NCBI RefSeq assembly: GCF_040187885.1
Contig: NZ_JBDPLH010000003.1
Span: 565,319-629,318 of the forward strand
Length of the DNA: 64,000 bases
Direction of reading: 5' to 3'
From: Roseateles_E cavernae
GTDB taxonomy: Bacteria; Pseudomonadota; Gammaproteobacteria; Burkholderiales; Burkholderiaceae_C
Below the pieces are notes generated by a model, which ran no database searches, was not told the origin of the DNA, and was given only the letters and a program-made list of their open reading frames with translations. A program made the position numbers and the translations under genes. This document shows, piece by piece, positions 25,032 through 34,051 of the stretch. How positions within the stretch are numbered: position 1 is the first letter of the stretch; each line of letters opens with the position of its first letter.

Positions 25032-25919
25032 TCAGTACTGCACTTTCTTCTCGACGAAACGGAACTGCAGCACGGTCAGCGCGATCACGATGACCATCAG
25101 CACCACCGATTGCGCGGCCGAGCCGCCCAGGTCCAGGGCCTTGAAGCCGTCGTAGTAGACCTTGTAGACCAGGATGGCCGTGTCCTTGCCCGGGCCGCCG
25201 TGGGTGGCCGCGTCGACGATCGCGAAGGTGTCGAAGAAGGCGTAGACCACATTGATGACCAGCAGGAAGAAGGTAGTCGGCGAGAGCAGCGGGAACACAA
25301 TGGTCCAGAAGCGCCGGGCCGGACTGGCACCGTCGATGGCGGCGGCCTCGATCAGCGATTTCGGGATCGACTGCAGCCCCGCCAGGAAGAACAGGAAGTT
25401 GTAGGAGATCTGCTTCCAGACCGCGGCGACCACGATCAGCGTCATCGCATGGTTGGAGTTCAGCAGGTGGTTCCAGTCGGTGCCGGCGGCTTGCAGCATG
25501 TAGGAGACCACGCCGAAGGAGGGCGCGAACATGAACAGCCACAGCACGCCGGCCACCGCCGGCGCCACCGCATAAGGCCAGATCAGCAGGGTCTTGTAGG
25601 CGAAGGCGCCCTTGATCACACGGTCGGCCATCACGGCCAGCAGCAGCGCGATGGCCAGGCCGAAGCCCGCCACCAGCGCGGAGAACAGCGCGGTGATCTT
25701 GAACGAGGCCAGATAGCTCTCGTCACTGAAGAGCTGGCGGAAGTTCTGCAGCCCCACCCACTCGGTGGACATGCCGAAGGCATCCTGCTGCTGCAGCGAC
25801 TGCAGCAGCGCCTGGCCGGCCGGCCAGAAGAAGAACACGGTGATGACGATGACCTGAGGTGCCAGCAGCACCCAGGGCAGCCAGCCCGATTTGAAAAGCA
25901 CGCGTTTTTCTACGGACAT
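25032..25919 (-). CDS. ugpA: sn-glycerol-3-phosphate ABC transporter permease UgpA
   Basis: This 295-residue permease of the MalF/UgpA type has six membrane helices and the EAA motif SLIEAAAIDGASPARRFWTIVFPLLSP. I chose the start MSVEKRVLFKSGWLPW because the strong ribosome site GGGAAGGGA lies just upstream; an in-frame ATG eight codons earlier would absorb that site. It is preceded by a 12-bp stem hairpin that separates it from ugpB, a usual arrangement when the binding protein must be made in excess. Confidence 0.94.
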   Translation of the reverse strand: MSVEKRVLFKSGWLPWVLLAPQVIVITVFFFWPAGQALLQSLQQQDAFGMSTEWVGLQNFRQLFSDESYLASFKITALFSALVAGFGLAIALLLAVMADRVIKGAFAYKTLLIWPYAVAPAVAGVLWLFMFAPSFGVVSYMLQAAGTDWNHLLNSNHAMTLIVVAAVWKQISYNFLFFLAGLQSIPKSLIEAAAIDGASPARRFWTIVFPLLSPTTFFLLVINVVYAFFDTFAIVDAATHGGPGKDTAILVYKVYYDGFKALDLGGSAAQSVVLMVIVIALTVLQFRFVEKKVQY

Positions 25920-25941
25920 GATGTCCCTTCCCAAAAGCATC

Positions 25942-25975
25942 AACCCGCCGCCCCGGTTTCCCAGGGCGGCGGGTT
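25942..25975 (-). promoter_or_regulatory. Intercistronic hairpin between ugpB and ugpA
   Basis: A perfect 12-bp inverted repeat, AACCCGCCGCCC with GGGCGGCGGGTT, encloses a 10-base loop, 25 bp after the ugpB stop and 22 bp before the ugpA start. There is no U-run after it on the minus strand, so it is more likely a 3'-end-stabilising or partially attenuating structure than a full terminator, raising ugpB mRNA relative to ugpAECQ. Confidence 0.75.
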
Positions 25976-26000
25976 CTATCGATCATTCAAAGCGAGGAGC

Positions 26001-27308
26001 TTAGCCCTTGTTGGCCTTCTCGAAACGCTCCAGCTGTTCGTTGCCGCGTTTGATCGCGGCGTCGATGCCTTCCTTGGCGCTCTTCTTGCCCCCCCAGACC
26101 TGTTCCATTTCCTCGTCGATGATGGTGCGGATCTGGACGAAATTGCCCAGGCGCACGCCGCGCGACTTGTCGGTGGTCTTGCGGATCATCTGCACCACGG
26201 CCACCTCGGTGCCCGGGTTTTCCTTGTAGAAGCCCGACTTCTCGGTGGCGTTGTAGGCCTCCTTGGTCACCGGCAGATAGCCGGTGCGCTTGTGGCTGTC
26301 GGCCGCCACATCGGTGCGGGCCAGATAGCTGAAGAAGGCGGCCACGCCCTTGTACTCGGGCGCCTTCTTGCCCGACATCACCCACAGGCTGGCGCCGCCG
26401 ATCACGGTGTTCTGCGGTGCGCCGGTCACATCGGGGTAGTAGGGCAGCGGCGAGATGCCGAAGCCGAACTTGGCATTGCGCTTCACATTGGCATACAGGC
26501 CCGAGGAGCCGGTGGTCATCGCGCACTCACCCGAGACATAGGTGGCGTCGGCCGCATTGCCGCGGCCCTTGTAGACGAACAGGCCCTGCTTGGACATGTT
26601 CGCCAGGTTCTCGATATGGCGCACATGCAGCGGGGTGCTGAAGTTCAGTCGCGTGTCCAGGCCGCCGAAGCCGTTGTTCTTGCTGGCGAATTCGACGTTG
26701 TGCCAGGCCGAGAAGCTCTCGAACTGGGTCCAGCTGACCCAGCTGGTCGTGAACGGGCACTTGTGGCCGCTGGCCTTGAGCTTGGCGGCGGCCAGTGCCA
26801 CCTCGGGCCAGGTGGCGGGCGCCTTGTTCGGGTCCAGGCCGGCGGCCTTGAAGGCGTCCTTGTTGTAGTGGAACACCGTGGTCGAGCTGTTGAAGGGGAA
26901 GCTCAGCATCTGGCCGTTGGGGGCCGTGTAGTAGCCGGCCACGGCGGGCACATAGGCGCTCGGGTCGAACTTGGCGCCGGCGTTCTTCATCACCTCGCCC
27001 ACCGGCACGATGGCGCCCTTGCTGGCCATCATCGTGGCCGTGCCGACCTCGAAGACCTGCAGGATGTGCGGCGCATTGCCGGCGCGGAAGGCGGCGATCG
27101 CGGCCGTCATCGACTCGTCATAACTGCCCTTGAAGGTGGGCACGATCTTGTAATCTTTCTGGCTGGCGTTGAAATCCTTGGCCAGATCATTGACCCATTC
27201 ACCCAGGGCGCCGCCCATGGAATGCCACCACTGGACTTCGGTCTGTGCTTGCGCACCGGTGGCAAGGCCGGCGGCCAGCAGCGCGGCGACGAGGTGTTGT
27301 GCTTTCAT
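26001..27308 (-). CDS. ugpB: sn-glycerol-3-phosphate-binding periplasmic protein UgpB
   Basis: This 435-residue extracellular solute-binding protein (family 1) has a signal peptide MKAQHLVAALLAAGLATGAQAQ. It follows with TEVQWWHSMGGALGEWVNDLAKDFN, the UgpB-type N-terminus that includes the WWHxMxGA segment, and later IPVGEVMKN and SGECAMTTGSSG. It captures glycerol-3-phosphate or glycerophosphocholine-type diesters in the periplasm for UgpAEC. It is the first gene of the operon. Its upstream region carries repeated TGTCA/TGACA elements that may be operators. Confidence 0.94.
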   Translation of the reverse strand: MKAQHLVAALLAAGLATGAQAQTEVQWWHSMGGALGEWVNDLAKDFNASQKDYKIVPTFKGSYDESMTAAIAAFRAGNAPHILQVFEVGTATMMASKGAIVPVGEVMKNAGAKFDPSAYVPAVAGYYTAPNGQMLSFPFNSSTTVFHYNKDAFKAAGLDPNKAPATWPEVALAAAKLKASGHKCPFTTSWVSWTQFESFSAWHNVEFASKNNGFGGLDTRLNFSTPLHVRHIENLANMSKQGLFVYKGRGNAADATYVSGECAMTTGSSGLYANVKRNAKFGFGISPLPYYPDVTGAPQNTVIGGASLWVMSGKKAPEYKGVAAFFSYLARTDVAADSHKRTGYLPVTKEAYNATEKSGFYKENPGTEVAVVQMIRKTTDKSRGVRLGNFVQIRTIIDEEMEQVWGGKKSAKEGIDAAIKRGNEQLERFEKANKG

Positions 27309-27806
27309 TGTCTTGGATGCTCCGTTATTCGACAGGGCTGGTGTGGATCATGTGGATCACAGCATGAGCCAACAAGCTTATGTGTCAATTGTGACATCCG
27401 TGTTGTGACATGGTCGCCGCGTCCGGGCAATAGGGCCTGGCCCGGGTGTGGTGCCCGATGCGCCTGAAGACGGCGTCGGCGCCATCATTTGGTGCGCCGC
27501 CATTGGCGTGCGCGCCACAGCCGCCTGTCCATACCGCCCCAAACAGGCGGGTCCGGCAAGGGCTCTCGGCCGTGCGCAGGGCGGGCATGCTGCACTGCGG
27601 TAGGATCACGGACCCGACGCGAGTGGGGTTGGCTGCCGGTGTGATGCCGGTGTGCGCACCTGATGAGGCTGCCGCCCGCATCCCCGCCAGCAGGTCACAA
27701 GCCCGGCGCGTCGATGCAGATCGAACGAGAGATTTCCAGCTTTCGCCGGGTGTTCCGCCTTGACCGGCTGCCCGGCCAACCAAGGGTGCGCAAGCGCCTG
27801 GCCGCC
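27309..27806. promoter_or_regulatory. Divergent intergenic region between ugpB and the DUF3683 gene
   Basis: No convincing gene lies in these 498 bp; the short open frames here have no family features or ribosome sites. Near ugpB there are two exact tandem copies of TGTGGATCA (27342-27350 and 27351-27359), an inverted repeat TGTCA-N4-TGACA (27383-27396) and a second TGACA at 27406-27410, giving two TTGTGACAT copies 14 bp apart. These are plausible operator half-sites for ugp control. They resemble PhoB-type TGTCA elements but with the wrong spacing (14 rather than 11), so the regulator is left open. Confidence 0.4.
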
Positions 27807-30800
27807 ATGAATGCACCGCATCCGCTGATGCCTGTCGACCCGACCCACACCGCCGCCGCCGGGCATGAGGACGCCCCGCACGCCGCCCGGCTGCGCGAGA
27901 TTCCCTATAACTACACCTCCTTCTCCGACCGCGAAATCGTCATCCGCCTGCTGGGCGCGCGCGCCTGGGAGCTGCTGAACAAGCTGCGCGAGGAGCGCCG
28001 CACCGGCCGCTCGGCCCGGATGCTGTACGAGGTGCTGGGCGATATCTGGGTGGTGCAGCGCAACCCCTATCTGCAGGACGATCTGCTGGACAACCCGAAG
28101 CGCCGGGGCCAGTTGATCGAAGCGCTGAACCACCGGCTGCATGAGGTCGAGAAGCGCCGCGACCCGGCCAGCGACCCACAGCGCGACGCCTCGGTGGGCG
28201 AGCTGCTTGCGGCCGCGCGCCGGGCGGTGCAGCAGTTCTCCAGCCAGTTCGACGAGGTGGCCGAGCTGCGCCGCCGCGCCACCAAGCTGCTGGGCAAGCG
28301 CACCGCCAAGGACAATATCAAGTTCGACGGCCTGTCGCGCGTCTCGCATGTGACCGACGCGACCGACTGGCGGGTCGAGTACCCCTTTGTCGTGCTGACC
28401 CCGGATACCGAGGCGGAGATGGCCCATCTGGTCAAGGGCTGCATCGAGCTGGGCCTGACCATCATCCCGCGCGGCGGCGGCACCGGCTATACCGGCGGCG
28501 CCGTGCCGCTGGTATGGAACAGCGCGGTCATCAATACCGAGAAGCTCGAAGCGCTGCGCGGCGTCGAGGTGATGGCGCTGCCCGGCGTCGACAAGCCGGT
28601 CGCGACGATATGGAGCGAGGCCGGCGTCGTGACCCAGCGCGTGGCCGACCTGGCCGAGCTGCATGGCTATGTGTTCGCGGTCGATCCCACTTCGGCCGAA
28701 GCCAGCTGCGTTGGCGGCAATGTGGCGATGAATGCGGGCGGCAAGAAGGCCGTGCTGTGGGGCACGGCGCTGGACAATCTGGCCAGCTGGCGCATGGTGA
28801 CGCCCGAGGCCAAGTGGCTGGAGGTGGTGCGGCTCAATCACAACCTCGGCAAGATCCATGATGTCGAGACGGCCAGCTTCGAGCTGCGCTATTTCGATGC
28901 GAGCGGCAAGAAGCTCGAGCGCACCGAGGTTCTCAACATCCCCGGCCGCACCTTCCGGAAGGAAGGCTTGGGCAAGGATGTCACCGACAAGTTCCTGGCC
29001 GGCCTGCCCGGCATCCAGAAAGAGGGCTGCGATGGCCTGATCACCAGTGCCCGCTGGGTCGTGCACAAGATGCCGGCCCATGTGCGCACCGTCTGCCTGG
29101 AGTTCTTCGGCAATCCGAAGGACTGCGTGCCCTCCATCGTCGAGATCCGCGACTTGATGTTCGCCCTGTCCAAAAAGCCCGACGGCGACACAGGGGAGGG
29201 ACGGGGCCCCTCCCCCGTCCTGCTCGCGGGCCTGGAGCATCTGGACGACCGCTATCTGAAGGCGGTGGGCTACGCGACCAAGAGCAAGCGCGGCGGCCTG
29301 CCCAAGATGGTGCTGGTCGGCGACATCGTCGGCGAGGACGCCGATGCGGTGGCGCGAGCGACCAGCGAGGTTGTGCGCCTGGCCAACGGCCGCAGCGGCG
29401 AGGGCTTTGTCGCGATCAGCGCCGATGCGCGCAAGAAGTTCTGGCTGGACCGCAAGCGCACCGCCGCGATCTCCAAGCACACCAATGCCTTCAAGGTGAA
29501 CGAGGACGTCGTGATCCCCTTGCCGCGCATGGGCGAGTACACGCTGGGCATCGAGCGCATCAATATCGAGCTCTCCTTGCGCAACAAGCTGGCCCTGGTG
29601 GACGAGCTGCAGGCCTTTTTCGAGCGCGGCAATCTGCCGCTGGGCAAGACCGACGATGCCAGCGAGATCCCCAGCGCCGAGCTGCTCGGCGACCGCGTCG
29701 CGCAGGCGCTGAGCCTGCTGGCCGAGGTGCGGGCGCAGTGGCAGCAGTGGATGCAGGAGCTGGATATAGCCCGAGGCGAGGAACGCAGCTTCTTCGACCA
29801 GCTGCAGGACCACAGCCTGCGGGCCTCGTGGAAGACCCAGATCTTCAAGCCGCTGCAGGACATCTTCAGCGGCGGCGCCTTCGCGCAGATCCTGGACGAG
29901 TGCAAGCGCATCCACAAGGAAGTGCTGCGCGGCCGCGTCTGGGTGGCCCTGCATATGCATGCCGGCGACGGCAATGTGCACACCAATATCCCGGTCAACT
30001 CCGACAACTACCAGATGCTGCAGACGGCGCACGAAGCCGTCGCCCGCATCATGAAGCTGGCACGCAGCCTGGACGGCGTGATCTCGGGCGAGCACGGCAT
30101 CGGCATCACCAAGCTGGAGTTCCTCAGCGATGCCGAGCTGGCGCCTTTTGCCGACTACAAGGCAAGGATTGACCCCGAGGGCCGCTTCAACAAGGGCAAG
30201 CTCTTGCGCCTGGGCGGCCCCGAGTCGCTGACCACCTATGCCGATCTGACCAATGCCTACACCCCGAGCTTCGGGCTGATGGGGCATGAGTCGCTGATCA
30301 TGCAGCAGAGCGATATCGGTGCGATCGCCGACAGCGTCAAGGACTGCCTGCGCTGCGGCAAATGCAAGCCGGTCTGCGCCACCCATGTGCCGCGCGCCAA
30401 TCTGCTCTACAGCCCGCGCAACAAGATCCTGGCGACCTCGCTGCTGGTTGAGGCCTTCCTCTACGAGGAGCAGACCCGCCGCGGCGTCTCGATCAAGCAT
30501 TGGCAGGAGTTCGAGGACGTGGCCGACCACTGCACGGTCTGCCACAAATGCGCGAATCCCTGCCCGGTCAAGATCGACTTCGGCGACGTGACGATGAATA
30601 TGCGCAACCTGCTGCGCAAGATGGGTCAGAAGAGCTGGCGCCCCGGCAATGCCGCCGCGATGCTGATGCTCAACGCCACCAATCCCGAGACCATCAAGCT
30701 GGCCCGCAGCGCGATGGTGGGCGTGGGCTTCAAGGCCCAGCGCCTGGCCCACGACCTGCTGAAGACCTTTGCGAAGAAACAGACCGCCGCGCCGCGCGCG

Positions 30801-31757
30801 ACCCTGGGCGCCGCGCCGATCAAGGAGCAGGTGATCCACTTCATCAACAAGAAGCTGCCGGGCGGCCTGCCGAAGAAGACCGCGCGCGCCTTGCTGGACA
30901 TCGAGGACAAGGACTACGTCCCCATCATCCGCAACCCCAAGGCGACGACGGCCGAGACCGAGGCGGTGTTCTATTTCCCGGGCTGCGGCTCGGAGCGGCT
31001 GTTCAGCCAGGTCGGCCTGGCGACCCAGGCCATGCTCTGGCATGCCGGGGTGCAGACCGTGCTGCCGCCAGGCTATCTGTGCTGCGGCTATCCGCAGCGC
31101 GGCTCGGGCCAGTTCGACAAGGCCGAGAAGATCATCACCGACAACCGCGTGCTGTTCCACCGCGTCGCCAACACGCTGAACTACCTGGACATCAAGACCG
31201 TGGTGGTCAGCTGCGGCACCTGCTACGACCAGCTGCAGGGCTACAAGTTCGAGGACATCTTCCCGGGCTGCCGCATCATCGACATCCACGAATACCTGCT
31301 GGAGAAGGGCATCACGCTCGACAGCAAGCAGGCCTTCCTGTACCACGACCCCTGCCACAGCCCGATGAAGCTGCAGGACCCGATGAAGACGGTCAAGGCC
31401 CTGGTCGGCGCCGAGGTGGTCAAGAGCGAGCGCTGCTGCGGCGAGAGCGGCACGCTGGGCGTGACCCGCCCCGACATCTCGACCCAGATCCGCTTCCGCA
31501 AGGAGGAGGAGCTGCGCAAGACCGAGACCCAGCTGCGCGAGAGCGGCAAGGTCGCGGCCGCCGAGAACCTGAAGATCCTGACTTCCTGCCCGAGCTGCCT
31601 TCAAGGCCTCTCACGCTATGGCGGCGATCTGCAGAACGGCCTGCTGGAGGCCGACTACATCGTCGTCGAGATGGCCAATCAGATCCTCGGCAAGGACTGG
31701 ATGCCGGAGTACGTGGCCAAGGCCAACGCCGGCGGCATCGAGCGCGTGCTCGTGTGA
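27807..31757 (+). CDS. DUF3683 FAD/FMN-binding oxidoreductase with Fe-S and CCG domains
   Basis: This 1316-residue multidomain protein starts at MNAPHPL; the open frame extends 48 codons further upstream without family features. It has an N-terminal DUF3683-type region (LREIPYNYTSFSDREIVIRLLG) and an FAD-binding PCMH-type domain (IIPRGGGTGYTGGAVPL, CVGGNVAMNAGGKKA). An FAD-oxidase C-terminal domain follows (HMHAGDGNVHTNIPV, GEHGIGITK). Next come two 4Fe-4S clusters (CLRCGKCKPVCATHVP and CTVCHKCANPCPVK) and two CCG-type domains (SCGTCYDQL, CCGESGTLG, SCPSCLQGL). The layout is that of a D-lactate/2-hydroxyacid dehydrogenase joined to its GlcF-like electron-transfer subunit. The exact hydroxyacid is not deducible. 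It is cytoplasmic or membrane-associated and monocistronic, convergent with the chemoreceptor gene. Confidence 0.9.
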   Translation: MNAPHPLMPVDPTHTAAAGHEDAPHAARLREIPYNYTSFSDREIVIRLLGARAWELLNKLREERRTGRSARMLYEVLGDIWVVQRNPYLQDDLLDNPKRRGQLIEALNHRLHEVEKRRDPASDPQRDASVGELLAAARRAVQQFSSQFDEVAELRRRATKLLGKRTAKDNIKFDGLSRVSHVTDATDWRVEYPFVVLTPDTEAEMAHLVKGCIELGLTIIPRGGGTGYTGGAVPLVWNSAVINTEKLEALRGVEVMALPGVDKPVATIWSEAGVVTQRVADLAELHGYVFAVDPTSAEASCVGGNVAMNAGGKKAVLWGTALDNLASWRMVTPEAKWLEVVRLNHNLGKIHDVETASFELRYFDASGKKLERTEVLNIPGRTFRKEGLGKDVTDKFLAGLPGIQKEGCDGLITSARWVVHKMPAHVRTVCLEFFGNPKDCVPSIVEIRDLMFALSKKPDGDTGEGRGPSPVLLAGLEHLDDRYLKAVGYATKSKRGGLPKMVLVGDIVGEDADAVARATSEVVRLANGRSGEGFVAISADARKKFWLDRKRTAAISKHTNAFKVNEDVVIPLPRMGEYTLGIERINIELSLRNKLALVDELQAFFERGNLPLGKTDDASEIPSAELLGDRVAQALSLLAEVRAQWQQWMQELDIARGEERSFFDQLQDHSLRASWKTQIFKPLQDIFSGGAFAQILDECKRIHKEVLRGRVWVALHMHAGDGNVHTNIPVNSDNYQMLQTAHEAVARIMKLARSLDGVISGEHGIGITKLEFLSDAELAPFADYKARIDPEGRFNKGKLLRLGGPESLTTYADLTNAYTPSFGLMGHESLIMQQSDIGAIADSVKDCLRCGKCKPVCATHVPRANLLYSPRNKILATSLLVEAFLYEEQTRRGVSIKHWQEFEDVADHCTVCHKCANPCPVKIDFGDVTMNMRNLLRKMGQKSWRPGNAAAMLMLNATNPETIKLARSAMVGVGFKAQRLAHDLLKTFAKKQTAAPRATLGAAPIKEQVIHFINKKLPGGLPKKTARALLDIEDKDYVPIIRNPKATTAETEAVFYFPGCGSERLFSQVGLATQAMLWHAGVQTVLPPGYLCCGYPQRGSGQFDKAEKIITDNRVLFHRVANTLNYLDIKTVVVSCGTCYDQLQGYKFEDIFPGCRIIDIHEYLLEKGITLDSKQAFLYHDPCHSPMKLQDPMKTVKALVGAEVVKSERCCGESGTLGVTRPDISTQIRFRKEEELRKTETQLRESGKVAAAENLKILTSCPSCLQGLSRYGGDLQNGLLEADYIVVEMANQILGKDWMPEYVAKANAGGIERVLV

Positions 31758-31769
31758 GCGGGCAGCAGC

Positions 31770-33716
31770 TCAGACGCGAAAACGTCCGACCTGCTGCACC
31801 AGCTTGTCGGCCTGCTCCTGCAGGCTCTCGGCGGCGGCCGTGCTCTGCTCCACCAGGGCCGCGTTCTGCTGCGTGCCCTGATCCAGGTCGGCCACGGCGG
31901 CATTGATCTGGCCCACGCCTATGGCCTGCTCGCGGGCGGCGGTCGAGATCTCGCCGATGATGCCGGCCACGCGCTTGACGCTGCCCAGGATCTCCTGCAT
32001 CGCCGTGCCGGCCTCGCCGACCAGGCGGGCACCGGACTCGACCTTCTCTGAGCTGCTGCTGATCAGGCTGCGGATCTGCTTGGCCGCCTCGGCGCTGCGC
32101 TGCGCCAGCACCCGCACCTCGCTGGCCACCACCGCGAAGCCGCGCCCCTGCTCGCCGGCGCGGGCCGCCTCGACGGCGGCGTTCAGCGCCAGGATATTGG
32201 TCTGGAAGGCGATCGAGTCGATGGTGCCGGTGATCTCGGCGATCTGGGCGCTGGCGCCGCGGATCTGCTCCATGGTCTGCACCACCTGCGCCACCACCTG
32301 CCCGCCATGCTCGGCCGCCTGGTCGGACGCGCCGACGAACTGATGCGCCTGCTCGGCGGCGGCCGCCGTTTGGCTCATCGAGCCGGACAGCTCTTCCATC
32401 GCGCCGGCCGTCTCCTGCAGGCGGCTGGCCGACTGCTCGGTGCGCTGCGACAGGTCGCGGCTGCCGGCCGCCACCTCGGCGCTGGCCAGACCGATCTGGT
32501 CGCTGGCGCGCGAAACCTCGGCAATCGTGCCCGCGAGCTGCTGGCGCATGGTTTCCACGCCGGTCGCCAGCGCGCCGATATCGTCCCGGCGCGCGACGCC
32601 GACCGGCTGGGTCAGATCACCATCGGCAATCGCCTGCACCGCGCCGTTCAGCGCTTCCAGCGGCTGGCCCACCCAGCGGCGCAGCAGCGCGGTGATGCCC
32701 AGGCCCAGCACCAGCACGGCCAGCATCATCAGGCCCCACAAGGCCTGCAGCGAGCGGTAGTGCGCGGCCAGCGCGGTCGATTGCGAGGCCTCGGCCACCA
32801 CCCACCAGCCGGTGCCCTCGCTGCGCTGCGCGACCGCGAAGGCGTCGTCGTGCTTGTCGTTGTACAGGGCCGGGGCCTCGCTGAGCAGGCCCTTGGGCGC
32901 CTCGGCCAGCGCCTTCAGCAGGCCCTCGGCACCACCCGGTAGCAGCTCGGCCAGCTTCTTGCCTTGGGCGCTCGGATGGGCGCGCAGATAGGCGTCGGCG
33001 GCCGACTTGGCCGGGTCGATGATGTAGAGGCCGCCGCTCTCGTAGAGCTTCACGGCCTGGGCCATCGCCACCAGCTCCTGCTGCAGGCCGCGCATATCGA
33101 AGCCGACGAAGAGGATGCCGACCACCTGGCCCTGGGCGTCCTTGATGGCCTGGTAGCGGGTCATGAAGGGCACACCGAACAGCGTGGCCGGGCCCACATA
33201 GCTGCCGCCGGCCATCATCTTGGCGAAGGCCGGATGCTGGCTGTCCAGCAGCGTGCCCATCGCGCGCGAGCCGTCCTGCTTGGTCAGCGAGGTGGTGACG
33301 CGCATGAAGTCCTCGCCCTTGCGCGCGAAGATGGTGGCCACGCCACCGGTCTTGGCGCTGAAGCGATCCACCAGGCCCAGCTCGCCGGCCAGGGCCTGGC
33401 CGTCGTGCGTCAGCTCGGCCTCGCCCTGCAGCGCGAAGCTGCCGGTCAGCTCGGCGGCCAGCACCGCGTAGAGCCGGTCGGCGGACTGGCGGGCGGTGCG
33501 GTCCAGTGCATCGGCCACCCGCGCGACGGCGGCGGCCTCGCTGGTCATGTAGTCGACGCTGCGCTGGCGCGCCTGCTCGGTCAGCAGCCAGGAGATCAGC
33601 GCGCAGATGGCGATCAGCAGGGCGGCAATGCCCAGGCAGCTGATCAGCGAGACGCGGCGCGCCACGCTGGCGTAGCCCAGGGTCGATGCACGGGGGTCGG
33701 AGTTGTCGATTCTCAT
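31770..33716 (-). CDS. Methyl-accepting chemotaxis protein with Cache sensor
   Basis: This 648-residue receptor has a first membrane helix near 22-45 (VSLISCLGIAALLIAICALISWLL) and a periplasmic sensor of about 230 residues. The sensor includes GTLLDSQHPAFAKMMAGGSYVGPATLFGVPFMTRY and VVGILFVGFDM, as in Cache_3/Cache_2 fusion sensors. A second helix (LWGLMMLAVLVLGLGI) and a HAMP linker (RRWVGQPLEALNGAVQAIADGDL) follow. The cytoplasmic signalling domain has the hairpin tip IDSIAFQTNILALNAAVEAARAGEQGRGFAVVA. I chose MRIDNSDPR as start because GAAGAG lies upstream; a start 13 codons earlier is possible. It ends FRV without a CheR-binding pentapeptide. It signals through CheA/CheW; the ligand is unknown but Cache_3 types often bind organic acids. 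Confidence 0.93.
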   Translation of the reverse strand: MRIDNSDPRASTLGYASVARRVSLISCLGIAALLIAICALISWLLTEQARQRSVDYMTSEAAAVARVADALDRTARQSADRLYAVLAAELTGSFALQGEAELTHDGQALAGELGLVDRFSAKTGGVATIFARKGEDFMRVTTSLTKQDGSRAMGTLLDSQHPAFAKMMAGGSYVGPATLFGVPFMTRYQAIKDAQGQVVGILFVGFDMRGLQQELVAMAQAVKLYESGGLYIIDPAKSAADAYLRAHPSAQGKKLAELLPGGAEGLLKALAEAPKGLLSEAPALYNDKHDDAFAVAQRSEGTGWWVVAEASQSTALAAHYRSLQALWGLMMLAVLVLGLGITALLRRWVGQPLEALNGAVQAIADGDLTQPVGVARRDDIGALATGVETMRQQLAGTIAEVSRASDQIGLASAEVAAGSRDLSQRTEQSASRLQETAGAMEELSGSMSQTAAAAEQAHQFVGASDQAAEHGGQVVAQVVQTMEQIRGASAQIAEITGTIDSIAFQTNILALNAAVEAARAGEQGRGFAVVASEVRVLAQRSAEAAKQIRSLISSSSEKVESGARLVGEAGTAMQEILGSVKRVAGIIGEISTAAREQAIGVGQINAAVADLDQGTQQNAALVEQSTAAAESLQEQADKLVQQVGRFRV

Positions 33717-34051
33717 GATGCTCTTCGGTGGCGAGCCAGGCATTGCGATGCGCACGCGCGGCTCTCGCTGCAGCCGGGTGGGCTCAGCGGGGTCTATGCA
33801 TGGGGATCGGTGCTATGCCGCAGAGCGAGCCCGGAGGGCGTGCTCGCCTTGTCTATGCGGCTGGCGCTGGTGCTTGGAAGAGAGGCGCGGTCCGCGCCTC
33901 GCACTCGCCCGATCGGGCAAGGGCGCAATGTACGGTAATCGCCCCCTCACGGGGGCGCGGAGCTGTCAGAAACCCAGCAATTGCGGCTTGATCTCGATCA
34001 ATCCGTGACAAAGTTGGCCGCGCTGTCTGTCGCGCCGCCGGCGTTGCGCTG
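33717..34051. other. Intergenic region with a perfect hairpin
   Basis: No gene is seen in these 335 bp. A perfect 7-bp hairpin, CGCCCCC-TCAC-GGGGGCG, lies at 33940-33957, about 95 bp past the end of the small exported protein gene on the minus strand. It has no U-run and is at best a weak terminator. The rest should contain the chemoreceptor promoter, but no flagellar-sigma or sigma-70 pair could be identified. Confidence 0.4.

Noticed and set aside
27383..27410. Pho box upstream of ugpB
   Set aside because: TGTCA-type elements are present but the direct repeats are 14 bp apart instead of 11 and lack the AT-rich spacer, so I report repeats without naming PhoB.
27446..27763. A 105-codon open frame before the DUF3683 gene
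   Set aside because: It has no ribosome site, no family features and a composition typical of chance frames in GC-rich DNA, and it overlaps the upstream in-frame extension of the real gene.
33940..33957. Rho-independent terminator
   Set aside because: The hairpin is perfect but no T-run follows on either strand, so I kept it only as a hairpin in the intergenic entry.
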